IMG/VR virus record: IMGVR_UViG_3300006810_006100
Span: 1-20,051 of that record
Source of the DNA: a virus
Strand: one strand, 5' to 3'
Length of the DNA stretch: 20,051 nucleotides
The notes under the pieces are model-generated. The model was not told where the DNA came from. It did no database searches and worked only from the letters and a program-made list of their open reading frames with translations. This document shows, piece by piece, positions 7,325-14,849 of this stretch. The first letter of the stretch is position 1. Each line of letters begins with the position of its first letter. A program made the position numbers and the translations under genes.

Positions 7325-8123
7325 TAATCATTCTCCACTCTTCAGGAAACAAATCTTTAGTAGATTTATCTAGGTTATTTGGACCAAACCACTTATCAGG
7401 GTAAACTACGGTCTTATTTTTATTATGCGATAACCAAGCTCCCCACCAAGAGAATGTGGAGTTTGCAATAATATAATCAGAACACAAGGTCATTAAGCAC
7501 ATATCTACATAAGGGTTTCCAGTTTCAACAACTAAAAATCTATCATCTTCAAATAATTTTTGTTCTTTACACCATTTAGGATCATCGGAAAATATGATAA
7601 CCTGTCTATCTTTATCAAATTCTCTCAATGCATTTTCATAATAACTCATTGAAAGATTATGATGATTTTTATGATTGATAATAAAATCCCCTCTACGAAT
7701 ATGTAAAGCAACAGGATTATCTAGAAGTGGTTTTGCTTCCTCACAAGCATCATAATACTCTTTCTTAAAAGTAAAATCTTTTCGAATATCATCTTCAATA
7801 TGTTTGAAATATTTTTCACTTTGGAAATATCCTACGAGTGAAACTCCATCTGGACAATTATTAAGAATATCTTCATCAAAGGTAAAATCCTTTTCACTTC
7901 GGACACCATCAGCCAAAAGAAACCCAACACCATCTGGTTGGATTTCAAATGCATCAAACAATTCAATTCTCAGAGTGTTCCCCAAAGAATCTTTAATAGC
8001 ATTATCGTGTTGTGGAATAGTAAACTCATATCTCCTATTCTTAGCAACTCCTTTTACTGCAGCATATTGGAACATCTGGTTGCCCAGTTGTCCCATCCTA
8101 CCAAGATAGTTTAATCCAATCAT
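7314..8123 (-). CDS. GT11 alpha-1,2-fucosyltransferase-like protein (second copy)
   Basis: This is a 269-aa protein starting at the ATG at 8123; the frame also opens at a GTG five codons earlier. The ATG is preferred because its N-terminus MIGLNYLGRMGQLGNQMFQY matches that of the upstream paralogue. Family motifs are GQLGNQMFQYAA (11-22), ALHIRRGDF (139-147, the GDP-fucose binding HxRRGD), IIFSDDPKWC and STFSWWGAWLS near the C-terminus. It would transfer fucose from GDP-L-fucose, the product of Gmd and Fcl in the same operon. It overlaps the paralogue upstream by 26 bp, consistent with tandem duplication. Confidence 0.9.
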   Translation of the reverse strand: MIGLNYLGRMGQLGNQMFQYAAVKGVAKNRRYEFTIPQHDNAIKDSLGNTLRIELFDAFEIQPDGVGFLLADGVRSEKDFTFDEDILNNCPDGVSLVGYFQSEKYFKHIEDDIRKDFTFKKEYYDACEEAKPLLDNPVALHIRRGDFIINHKNHHNLSMSYYENALREFDKDRQVIIFSDDPKWCKEQKLFEDDRFLVVETGNPYVDMCLMTLCSDYIIANSTFSWWGAWLSHNKNKTVVYPDKWFGPNNLDKSTKDLFPEEWRMINEN

Positions 8124-8952
8124 CGGGAATAATATCACTAGAATCTATATTTGCGGAAGGTCCAAACCAATAATTTGGAGCAACAACTTTCTTATTTTTG
8201 TTTTTAATCAACCAAGCACCCCACCAACTGAAAGAACTATTTGCTATTATACCATCGGAACAAAGAGACATCAAGCACAAATCAGTATAAGGAATCAATG
8301 AATTTCTTAACTGACCGTCAGCATCTTTATGTAAATGAGAATATCTTTCATTATTTTCTGAGAGATAAAATCTATCACCAGAAAAGATCTCTTGTTCAGA
8401 ACACCAAGAAATATCATCAGAGAATATAAGAACTGGATAATCTTCAGGAAACTCCTCTAGTGCTCTACGATAATAATCAATCCCACAAGTAGGATGATAG
8501 TTTTGAAGATTTAAATAATCTCCCCGACGAACATGAAGAAAGACTACCTTTCCCTCAAACTGATCGATAAAGTCCTTACATGGATTAAAATACTCATCTA
8601 TAAATTCAAAATCAGATATAATGAGATCTTCTACTGGTTTGAAATATTTTTCACTTTGAAAATAATCTTCAAGATTACAATTATCTGGACACTGATCTAT
8701 AAGTTCTTGATTGAAAGTAAATGTGGGTGATTTGAATGTTGGAAATCCAGAAGGAACAAATCCCAAATTCTTTTCTTTTACACTTGACATCTTGAAGCAA
8801 TCAAAGAGTCCATAATTTGCTTCATACTTACTTGTAGGGGGAGGAATCACCCAATCATATCCGTGCTTTTCGGTTATGCAACGAAATCCTGCATACTGAA
8901 ACATTTGATTTCCGAGTCTACCATTAGACCCAAGACGATTATATCCAATCAT
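8098..8952 (-). CDS. GT11 alpha-1,2-fucosyltransferase-like protein (first copy)
   Basis: This is a 284-aa protein. The start at 8952 overlaps the dehydrogenase stop as ATGA. It contains GRLGNQMFQYAGFRC (11-25), FLHVRRGDYL (138-147), VLIFSDDISWCSEQ and NSSFSWWGAWLIKNKNK. These are the three conserved blocks of GT11 inverting fucosyltransferases, which act on terminal galactose with GDP-L-fucose as donor. It is clearly paralogous to the next gene, which shares the N-terminal pattern, the QSEKYFK block and the C-terminal PD-WFGP region. An extra segment around residues 185-200 (SENNERYSHLHKD) is not in the second copy. Confidence 0.9.
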   Translation of the reverse strand: MIGYNRLGSNGRLGNQMFQYAGFRCITEKHGYDWVIPPPTSKYEANYGLFDCFKMSSVKEKNLGFVPSGFPTFKSPTFTFNQELIDQCPDNCNLEDYFQSEKYFKPVEDLIISDFEFIDEYFNPCKDFIDQFEGKVVFLHVRRGDYLNLQNYHPTCGIDYYRRALEEFPEDYPVLIFSDDISWCSEQEIFSGDRFYLSENNERYSHLHKDADGQLRNSLIPYTDLCLMSLCSDGIIANSSFSWWGAWLIKNKNKKVVAPNYWFGPSANIDSSDIIPDDWIKLSW

Positions 8953-10103
8953 AAATTTACAACAAAAAACGGTTCAGTTATATTTTCTGTATTATCTACA
9001 AATTTTACTCTATCTCCATAAGAAGTAATCATATTATCATAAATTTGGTCGGTTACTTTCTTATCGTTACGAATGTAAACAACATAACCACGATCAAGAA
9101 GATCTAAACATAGACGATATTGTTGACTTTCAGTAAGAATATCTGTTCCCTTTTTATAGGTGATAGAATCAAAATAGAATGGTTTCTTATTTGAATTCAT
9201 CTTCTCAAAATAATCACATACAAATTTAGCATGTTGAGTATTGATTTCATCGGTTACTGTTCCAAGATTATATTCCAATCCAACTTTTTTAGCAAAAGAT
9301 GCAAAAGATCGATTATCTCTAGGAAGACATGGACCACCATAACCAAATCCATATCCCAAATACTTTCTTCCAATACGACTGTCAGTTCCTATTGCAGAAA
9401 GAACTGAAGTCACTTCATCACCACATCCAGCCTGGTGGAGAACATCTCCAAGCATATTTGCATAACTGATTTTAGTGGTCAAGAAGCAGTTAATGGCAAT
9501 CTTAGTAATTTCTGCTGCAGTTGTTGACATTGAGCAGACAATAGCACGAGTTGTTTGAATTTTTTCATACAACTTTCTAATTTCAGAAATAACATTATCA
9601 TTATCTGCGAAAGGATCTGCTCCAAGTAAAACCATATCAGCAATACGGAGATCATTAATGATCGATCCTTGTGCGATAAATTCTGGATTATAAAAAACTT
9701 TTACATTATTTGGAAGTTGTTTTTTAAAGTTATTGCAGTCACCGGGATTAGTCGTACATCCAACTACAAAATATTTTTTATTAGTTACATTCTGAAAATC
9801 TTCAACAACTTTCCATACATTAGATACATCATAAGAACCATCTTCAAGAGATGGAGTTGCAACAAGTGTATAGATGAGATCACACTCATCAATAACTTCT
9901 TTATTGTTTGTAGTTGCTCTGAAGTTCTTAGCAACTTTAAGAAGATTTTCTACTTCTGGTTCATTTGTCTTGATCTTTCTTTGATTCAAGTCATTCACAT
10001 AATCCTCTAGGATATCTGAAACGAGAACATCATATCCCGCTGCTTCGCACAACAGAGCAAAACAAATACCAAGTCTACCAGCACCAATTACACCAATTTT
10101 CAT
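8949..10103 (-). CDS. UDP-glucose / GDP-mannose dehydrogenase family protein
   Basis: This is a 384-aa NAD-dependent nucleotide-sugar dehydrogenase. The Rossmann motif is IGVIGAGRLG (3-12). The central region includes VVGCTTNPGD (113-122), FYNPEFIAQGS (137-147) and TTAAEITKIAINCF (194-207, with the conserved lysine). The catalytic cysteine is in GFGYGGPCLPRD (252-263, Cys259). These enzymes oxidise the sugar C6 alcohol to a uronic acid with two NAD+, so UDP-glucuronate or GDP-mannuronate is expected. The last about 100 residues are the nucleotide-binding C-terminal domain and look shorter and more divergent than in bacterial Ugd, so the substrate nucleotide is uncertain. It is translationally coupled (ATGA) to the NAD+ synthetase upstream. 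Confidence 0.88.
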   Translation of the reverse strand: MKIGVIGAGRLGICFALLCEAAGYDVLVSDILEDYVNDLNQRKIKTNEPEVENLLKVAKNFRATTNNKEVIDECDLIYTLVATPSLEDGSYDVSNVWKVVEDFQNVTNKKYFVVGCTTNPGDCNNFKKQLPNNVKVFYNPEFIAQGSIINDLRIADMVLLGADPFADNDNVISEIRKLYEKIQTTRAIVCSMSTTAAEITKIAINCFLTTKISYANMLGDVLHQAGCGDEVTSVLSAIGTDSRIGRKYLGYGFGYGGPCLPRDNRSFASFAKKVGLEYNLGTVTDEINTQHAKFVCDYFEKMNSNKKPFYFDSITYKKGTDILTESQQYRLCLDLLDRGYVVYIRNDKKVTDQIYDNMITSYGDRVKFVDNTENITEPFFVVNL

Positions 10104-10840
10104 AGTTTGAATGTAGGAATAGGATTCATTTTATGTTGATTCATTTGACTGAACTTAAGAAGTGCTTCAAGTCCTGGTCCCGAGCCAGTTTCCATAGCTT
10201 CTTCAAGCTCAGCATAAGAAGCACCGATTTGATCTTCATCAGTTCTTCCATCATCCCATAATCCATCAGTAGGAGAGGCATCAATAATGCGTTGATCTAC
10301 ACCAAAATGTCTGCCAAGTTCCCAAACTTCAGTCTTATAGAGATCTGCGATAGGAGCAATATCAACTCCACCGTCACCATATTTAGTATAAAACCCCACA
10401 CCATAATCTTCAACCTTGTTACCAGTACCGACAACAATACCACCAACAGAAGTAGCAACCTGATAAAGAGTCACCATACGAAGACGTGAGCGACTATTGG
10501 CAAGTGCATGTTTGTCATGTCCCAATTCACACATCGTAAACTGGAAGGTATCAAATACTTTAGAAAGATCAAACTTATTAACAATCACATTACTAAAGTT
10601 TGATTCAAGCCATTCTAGATGTGCATCAGAAAGACTTTCTTGATCTTCTTTCTGGTGAATAGGCATACCTAAAGCATAAACGGGAAGACCTGTTTTGGCA
10701 GCAAGAGTTGATGATACTGCAGAATCAATACCACCAGAAACTCCAATAACAAGTGAATTAATATTATTTTGAATTGTATAATCTTTTATCCAAGAAACGA
10801 TACGAGTTTCAAGTTCAAAATAGTCAGAGATGCGATTCAT
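10100..10840 (-). CDS. nadE: NAD+ synthetase (NadE)
   Basis: This is a 246-aa ammonia-dependent type NAD synthetase. It has the ATP pyrophosphatase loop VIGVSGGIDSAV (31-42), NSRSRLRMVTLY (about 115-126), VVGTGNKVEDYGVGFYTKYGDGG, IADLYKTEVWELG and SPTDGLWDDGRTDEDQIG. These are the ATP, NaAD and P2-loop regions of the family. It has no glutaminase domain, so it would use free ammonia. It sits between the epimerase gene (3 bp gap) and the dehydrogenase (4 bp overlap), which suggests it supports NAD+ supply to the nucleotide-sugar oxidoreductases. A changed substrate is possible, because some NadE-like proteins in glycan clusters act as amidotransferases. Confidence 0.88.
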   Translation of the reverse strand: MNRISDYFELETRIVSWIKDYTIQNNINSLVIGVSGGIDSAVSSTLAAKTGLPVYALGMPIHQKEDQESLSDAHLEWLESNFSNVIVNKFDLSKVFDTFQFTMCELGHDKHALANSRSRLRMVTLYQVATSVGGIVVGTGNKVEDYGVGFYTKYGDGGVDIAPIADLYKTEVWELGRHFGVDQRIIDASPTDGLWDDGRTDEDQIGASYAELEEAMETGSGPGLEALLKFSQMNQHKMNPIPTFKL

Positions 10841-10843
10841 TTT

Positions 10844-11914
10844 TCAGACAGAATGATATTTTACTGTTACCGGACTTACTTGTTGTTTAATCCAGGAATA
10901 TGTCTTAGAAATGCCTTCTTCAAGAGTCATGGTATAATCCCACCCCAACTCTTTTCGAATCAAATCGTTGTTACTGTTACGACCACGAACACCAAGAGGT
11001 GCATCAAGTTTATGAGTTTTCTTAACAGGAATACCAGCAACATTTGCTGCAATATCTACAAGTTTATTAATAGTGACCATTTCCTCAGAACCAATATTTA
11101 CTGGCCCGATAAAATTAGAATCCATCATACGACGAGTTGCTTCAATACACTCATCAATAAACAGGAATGAACGAGTCTGTTCTCCATCACCCCATACTTC
11201 AATTGTTCCACCAACATCAGGAAGTTCTGCTACTTTCCTGCAAATAGCTGCAGGTGCCTTTTCCCTACCACCAGTCCAAGTTCCTTCTGGTCCAAAAATA
11301 TTGTGGTATCGAGCAACACGTACAGGAATACCATAGTTGCGATGATAAGCAAAATACAAACGTTCTGAAAAGAGTTTTTCCCAACCATATTCGGAATCTG
11401 GGTTAGCAGGATATGCAGACTCTTCACGACAATCAGGATTGTCTGGATCAAGTTGGTTATGCTCCGGATACATGCAAGCAGAACCAGAGTAGAAGATCTT
11501 TGTTACATTCTTGCCAAGAAAATCATTAAACTTTCTTACAGACTCAAGTACATTCAGATTAATTGACACTGAGTTGTGCATGATGTCAGCATCATTCTCA
11601 CCAGTAAATACAAATCCTGCACCTCCCATATCGGCAGCAAACTGATAGATTTCATCAAATGCCTGAAGATATCGTGAAGGAACAAACTTATAAAAGTTTC
11701 CACGATCACCTTTATATTGAATAACTCTTTCAACAAAAGCAACATCCCTAAGATCTCCAACAATAAACTCATTTGCTTGAGTTTTAGAAAACTCAGGTTT
11801 TTTAAGATCCACACCACGAACCCAATATCCTTCTGCTCGCAGTCTCTTTACCATATGACTTCCAATAAAACCACCAGCACCAAGTACAAGTGCCTTCTTT
11901 ACATACTGTTCCAT
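10844..11914 (-). CDS. GDP-mannose 3,5-epimerase (plant GME-like)
   Basis: This is a 356-aa short-chain epimerase. The NAD motif is VLGAGGFIGSHM (about 10-21). The blocks AADMGGAGFVF, FYSGSACMYPEHNQL, the catalytic YxxxK in EYGWEKLFSERLY, YHNIFGPEGTWTGGREKAPAA, WGDGEQTRSFLFIDEC, GPVNIGSEEMVTIN and GVRGRNSNNDLI all match plant GDP-mannose 3,5-epimerase, including the active-site cysteine in the SSAC.YP-like segment. The enzyme converts GDP-D-mannose to GDP-L-galactose and GDP-L-gulose. It lies 19 bp after the fucose synthase gene, with AAGGAG upstream of its ATG. In a phage operon it would supply an L-hexose donor rather than ascorbate. Confidence 0.9.
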   Translation of the reverse strand: MEQYVKKALVLGAGGFIGSHMVKRLRAEGYWVRGVDLKKPEFSKTQANEFIVGDLRDVAFVERVIQYKGDRGNFYKFVPSRYLQAFDEIYQFAADMGGAGFVFTGENDADIMHNSVSINLNVLESVRKFNDFLGKNVTKIFYSGSACMYPEHNQLDPDNPDCREESAYPANPDSEYGWEKLFSERLYFAYHRNYGIPVRVARYHNIFGPEGTWTGGREKAPAAICRKVAELPDVGGTIEVWGDGEQTRSFLFIDECIEATRRMMDSNFIGPVNIGSEEMVTINKLVDIAANVAGIPVKKTHKLDAPLGVRGRNSNNDLIRKELGWDYTMTLEEGISKTYSWIKQQVSPVTVKYHSV

Positions 11915-11933
11915 AAAAACTTTTTACTCCTTA

Positions 11934-12869
11934 TTATGTAGATTGATTTTCTTTGTACCATTCATATGTAGATCGAATACCATCTCTCAAATTTATCGTT
12001 GGTTTCCAACCAAGAGATTTAATCTTATCTACATTTAGAACTTTACGTGGAGTGCCATTTGGTTTCGTTACATCCCAATTAATATTTCGATTGTATCCAA
12101 CAATATCTGCGATTGTTTCAGCAAGTTCTTTGATTGTTACATCTCCACCAGTTCCAACATTAATATGATCACTATCCTCATAGTGTTTCATACAAATATA
12201 ACATGCTTCTGCAAGATCGTCAACATGAAGAAACTCTCTCATAGAAGATCCATCTCCCCAAAGTTTGACTTCATAATGATCACTATGATTAAGGGCAGCA
12301 TGAAACTTTGCAATCATCGCAGGAAGAACATGTGAAGTTACTAGATCAAAGTTATCGTTAGGTCCATAAAGATTAGTTGGCATCAAAGAGATTGCATTAA
12401 ATCCATATTGTTCTTTATATGCCTGGCACATTTTAATTCCAGCAATTTTTGCAATAGCATATGCATCATTTGTTGGTTCCAGTGGACCAGTCATCAACTG
12501 ATCTTCTGCAATAGGTTGAGATGCAAACTTAGGATAAATGCAAGAAGACCCAAGGAATAAAAGTTTTTTTATACCAAAGTTATAAGATTGCTGAATAAGA
12601 TTAGTTTGAATTTGTAGGTTCTCTGTCAGAAACTCTGCTTTATGGTTGTTGTTTGCCATAATGCCACCAACTTTGGCTGCAGCAACAAAAACATATTCTG
12701 GTTCTTCGGAAGAAAAGTATCTTTCAGTTTCTTCTTGATTTGTAAAGTCAACATCACTACGTGTTCCTCTAATAATATTAGAGTATCCTTTACTTTCAAG
12801 ATTTCTCACGATTGCCGATCCTACCATTCCATTAGCACCAGCAACTAGTACTTTACTATCTTTGTTCAT
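11934..12869 (-). CDS. fcl: GDP-L-fucose synthase
   Basis: This is a bifunctional GDP-4-keto-6-deoxymannose 3,5-epimerase/4-reductase. The motifs are [15 protein letters not shown] near the N-terminus, [22 protein letters not shown], the catalytic YxxxK in [42 protein letters not shown] and [15 protein letters not shown]. It uses NADPH to complete GDP-L-fucose from the Gmd product. The start is ATG 12869 (MNKDSKV). A GTG two codons upstream (12875) has better spacing from the AAGGA at about 12881-12885 and could be used instead. It overlaps gmd by 14 bp. Confidence 0.93.
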   Translation of the reverse strand: MNKDSKVLVAGANGMVGSAIVRNLESKGYSNIIRGTRSDVDFTNQEETERYFSSEEPEYVFVAAAKVGGIMANNNHKAEFLTENLQIQTNLIQQSYNFGIKKLLFLGSSCIYPKFASQPIAEDQLMTGPLEPTNDAYAIAKIAGIKMCQAYKEQYGFNAISLMPTNLYGPNDNFDLVTSHVLPAMIAKFHAALNHSDHYEVKLWGDGSSMREFLHVDDLAEACYICMKHYEDSDHINVGTGGDVTIKELAETIADIVGYNRNINWDVTKPNGTPRKVLNVDKIKSLGWKPTINLRDGIRSTYEWYKENQST

Positions 12870-13860
12870 TAACACACATATCCTTTACTAATTGGTCAAA
12901 AGATGTCTTTGGATACCACCCAAGTTTTGTTCTTGCTTTTGTAGAATCTCCAAGAAGAGTTTCTACTTCTGCTGGTCTGAAATATCGATCACTTACACGA
13001 ATGATAACACGATTAGTATTTGTATCGATGCCAACTTCATCTAAATCTTCACCTTCCCATCGAATATTCATTCCAAAATAAGGAGCACATTTTTCAACAA
13101 ACTCTCTCACAGAATGTTGTTCATTTGTGGAAACAACATAATCATCTGCCTCATCCTGTTGAAGCATCATCCACATAGCCTCAACAAAATCTGCAGCATG
13201 TCCCCAATCTCGAAGAGCATTTAAGTTGCCAAGATACAAACAATCTTGCTTTCCGATATAAATGGCAGCAAGACCCATGGTAATCTTACGAGTTACAAAA
13301 GTTTCACCTCGTCGTGGAGATTCGTGATTGAAAAGAATTCCTGAACTTGCATGAATATCATATGATTCACGATAGTTCTTAGTGATCCAGTGTCCATATA
13401 ACTTTGCCACCCCATATGGAGAACGAGGATAAAACGGAGTAGTTTCTTTCTGAGGAATCTCTTGAACAAGACCAAACATTTCGGAAGTTGATGCTTGATA
13501 AAAACGAGTTTTATTTTGGAGACCAAGAATACAAATGGCATCGAGAAGACGAAGAGTTCCTAGAGCATCTACCTCTCCAGTATACTCTGGCATCTCAAAT
13601 GAAACCTTCACATGACTTTGCGCTGCCAAGTTATAGATTTCCGTTGGTTGAACTTTCTGAATAATCTTAAGAATGTTTGTAGAGTCATTCAGATCTCCAT
13701 AATGAAGTTTGATCTTATCAAAGATATGATCAATACGATGAGTATTGATCAAAGAACTTCTTCTAACAATACCATGAACTTCATACCCTTTACTCAACAA
13801 AAACTCGGCAAGATAAGATCCATCTTGTCCTGTGATTCCTGTGATCAATGCAATACCCAT
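12856..13860 (-). CDS. gmd: GDP-mannose 4,6-dehydratase
   Basis: This is a 334-aa protein from the ATG at 13860 ([20 protein letters not shown]); an in-frame TTG two codons earlier is less likely. Motifs are the dinucleotide loop GITGQDG (8-14), [12 protein letters not shown], the catalytic [22 protein letters not shown] with the Yxxx[19 protein letters not shown], and [19 protein letters not shown] near the C-terminus. It removes water from GDP-D-mannose to give GDP-4-keto-6-deoxymannose, the precursor for Fcl. It is the first gene of the operon, about 20 bp after the -10 box at 13880-13885. Confidence 0.95.
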   Translation of the reverse strand: MGIALITGITGQDGSYLAEFLLSKGYEVHGIVRRSSLINTHRIDHIFDKIKLHYGDLNDSTNILKIIQKVQPTEIYNLAAQSHVKVSFEMPEYTGEVDALGTLRLLDAICILGLQNKTRFYQASTSEMFGLVQEIPQKETTPFYPRSPYGVAKLYGHWITKNYRESYDIHASSGILFNHESPRRGETFVTRKITMGLAAIYIGKQDCLYLGNLNALRDWGHAADFVEAMWMMLQQDEADDYVVSTNEQHSVREFVEKCAPYFGMNIRWEGEDLDEVGIDTNTNRVIIRVSDRYFRPAEVETLLGDSTKARTKLGWYPKTSFDQLVKDMCVNEQR

Positions 13861-13879
13861 ACACAATATCTTTTTTTCT

Positions 13880-13908
13880 ATTATACAAAAAAAGAGGGGT
13901 CTTGTAAA
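13880..13908 (-). promoter_or_regulatory. sigma70-type promoter of the glycan operon
   Basis: On the minus strand there is a TTTACA -35 box (13903-13908) and a perfect TATAAT -10 box (13880-13885) with a 17-bp spacer. The first gene (gmd) starts at 13860, so the leader is very short. The spacer contains the right half and U-tract of the terminator at 13886-13915, so promoter and terminator share the same bases. Confidence 0.8.
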
Positions 13909-13915
13909 CCCCTCT
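13886..13915 (-). terminator. Rho-independent terminator embedded in the operon promoter
   Basis: On the minus strand an 8-bp stem (13908-13915 with 13893-13900, AGAGGGGT/ACCCCTCT) and a 7-nt loop are followed by seven T residues (13887-13893). It would end transcription coming from the small genes to the right, just before the glycan operon begins. Confidence 0.82.
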
Positions 13916-14115
13916 CAAGAAACTCAGGCTCGCCACTTGTTTTGAGTACGAGAAAACAAGAAACTCGGCGGGAGTAACCTCCATCCGCACCAACGGCATT
14001 TTAGAGATGACGTAAACTCATAGGGGTCATTTGACTCCACCAGTACTTTTAAAGTCTATCCGTGACATAAGGGGTTTTGCTCCCGACCAGGGCAAGTTTT
14101 AAGTCTATCCGAGAC
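13916..14115 (-). repeat. Array of about 50-nt degenerate repeats, noncoding
   Basis: No convincing gene is seen here. On the minus strand the clearest copies are two 19-20 nt stretches, ttttaaagtctatccgtgac (14047-14066, plus strand) and its near copy at 14097-14115, 50 nt apart. Each is followed on the minus strand by TGGT..GGAG....ACCCC and then TATG(AG). A third, weaker unit (about 13965-14020) has TCTAAAATG, TTGGTGCGGATGGAGG and ACTCCCGCC. Two further GAGTTTCTTG copies lie at about 13956-13965 and 13916-13925. Each unit could form a short GGAG/CTCC-type hairpin. The function is unknown; a structured leader RNA or decayed gene copies are both possible. Confidence 0.5.
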
Positions 14116-14340
14116 TCACAGTCTACCATCAGAAAGTTTCTCAATATTATTCTTAGGGTTTGTCTTTAGAACAGAAATTAAGGTTTCTAATTTGATTTCC
14201 AATTCTACTACCTTTGTCTCCAATTCTACTACCTTTGTCTCCAATTCTACTACCTTTGTCTCCAATTCTTTAGTGTTAGTTGAAGAAATTGTAGATACAG
14301 TTGCAGAAACTGGTGTTGAAGTAGTCTTTTTGATTACCAT
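14116..14340 (-). CDS. Small coiled-coil protein with exact heptad repeats
   Basis: This is a 74-aa protein from the ATG at 14340 (MVIKKTTSTPVS); an in-frame TTG ten codons earlier is unlikely. A Ser/Thr-rich N-terminus (about 5-23) is followed by ELETKVVELETKVVELETKV, a perfect three-copy heptad with L and V in a/d positions, then LEIKLETLISVL. This predicts an oligomeric coiled coil. At DNA level the heptads are exact 21-bp tandem copies. A late-promoter octamer (GATAAATA) lies 21 bp before the start. No family recognised; a small structural or oligomerisation protein is plausible. Confidence 0.7.
   Translation of the reverse strand: MVIKKTTSTPVSATVSTISSTNTKELETKVVELETKVVELETKVVELEIKLETLISVLKTNPKNNIEKLSDGRL
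14198..14269 (-). repeat. Exact 21-bp tandem repeat (3 copies plus a partial) inside the coiled-coil gene
   Basis: The plus strand shows tccaattctactacctttg-tc repeated at 14198-14218, 14219-14239 and 14240-14260 without a mismatch, and a fourth copy is begun (tccaattct). Each unit is one heptad (LETKVVE). Identical synonymous codons mean recent slippage or duplication. Confidence 0.93.
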
Positions 14341-14360
14341 TTTTAAAAGAAGTTTTGATT

Positions 14361-14368
14361 TATTTATC
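14361..14368 (-). promoter_or_regulatory. T4-type late promoter octamer (GATAAATA)
   Basis: The minus strand reads GATAAATA, matching the NATAAATA late consensus used by T4-like cyanophages. It is 21 bp before the coiled-coil gene start and overlaps the stop codon of the preceding gene. The match is short and AT-rich, so it is only suggestive. Confidence 0.45.
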
Positions 14369-14612
14369 AATCATCTTTTACATAGCAAGGAACTCGATCT
14401 GGATCTAACCAACATGTATAATCATAATCTTCCATAGCAGTCATTAACTGCATTTCATTATCACAAAGATACATGTCACGGTATCGTCCAGTGTAAGAGT
14501 CTATCTTTTGAATACGATAATCAGGTTTCCCATTGATTTCCAAGGTGCCAACTTGGACATAACGATAAGGGAACCTTTCCATAATAACAGTAGGTTTCCT
14601 GATTACTTTCAT
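14367..14612 (-). CDS. Hypothetical protein, 81 aa
   Basis: The ATG at 14612 overlaps the upstream stop (TGATG), so translation is coupled. The protein (MKVIRKPTVIMERFPYRY...) is soluble, rich in Tyr and Asp, and ends CYVKDD. It contains QVGTLEINGKPDYRIQKID and a YDYTCWLDPDRVP segment. I do not recognise a family. The regular beta-like pattern in the first half suggests a small globular fold. Confidence 0.75.
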   Translation of the reverse strand: MKVIRKPTVIMERFPYRYVQVGTLEINGKPDYRIQKIDSYTGRYRDMYLCDNEMQLMTAMEDYDYTCWLDPDRVPCYVKDD

Positions 14613-14827
14613 CACGCAACCTCAACAGATTCAAGATCTTGATAGACATATTCCATAAGCATTTCATAATCATCCAAAGGATCACCAGAGAACACTACAC
14701 CTTCACTTTCATAGTACCGACGAACTTTTTTGTAGAGTTTCGGATTCTTTACATCAAGATAAAATTCACCGTTTGCTGCACCACGAAGAGTTTGGATGTC
14801 TTTCTTGAATTTTGCTGTAAGAGTCAT
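14612..14827 (-). CDS. Hypothetical protein, 71 aa
   Basis: The start at ATG 14827 (MTLTAKFKKDIQTL) is chosen because it lies 23 bp after a consensus -10 box; the frame is open farther upstream but runs through the promoter and hairpin. The protein has FKKDIQTLRGAANGEFYLDV, then KLYKKVRRYYESEGVVFSG and an acidic C-terminus (DDYEMLMEYVYQDLESVEVA). It is soluble and no family is assigned. It starts a three-gene operon with the 81-aa and coiled-coil proteins. Confidence 0.78.
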   Translation of the reverse strand: MTLTAKFKKDIQTLRGAANGEFYLDVKNPKLYKKVRRYYESEGVVFSGDPLDDYEMLMEYVYQDLESVEVA

Positions 14828-14849
14828 TGTTTTGAATGTTGACCTTAGT

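Noticed and set aside
11230-11451. Hydrophobic 73-aa minus-strand frame inside the GME gene
   Set aside because: It lies wholly in the alternate frame of a clearly conserved enzyme and has no supporting start signal.
13790-13999. A 69-aa minus-strand open frame across the operon promoter and terminator
   Set aside because: It runs through the terminator stem, both promoter boxes and the start of gmd in another frame; composition is unlike a protein and no ribosome binding site is seen.
13916-14115. Glutamine (glnA / Downstream-peptide) riboswitch, known from cyanobacteria and cyanophages
   Set aside because: The GGAAGUAGG and CCGAAGGAACGC conserved blocks are not found on either strand; only a loose GGGAGTAACC resemblance.
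13916-14115. CRISPR array
   Set aside because: The repeats are degenerate, only two copies are close to each other, and there are no uniform spacers or cas genes.
14192-14437. An 81-aa plus-strand open frame with repeated SNSTTFV units
   Set aside because: It is the antisense image of the 21-bp heptad repeats of the coiled-coil gene.
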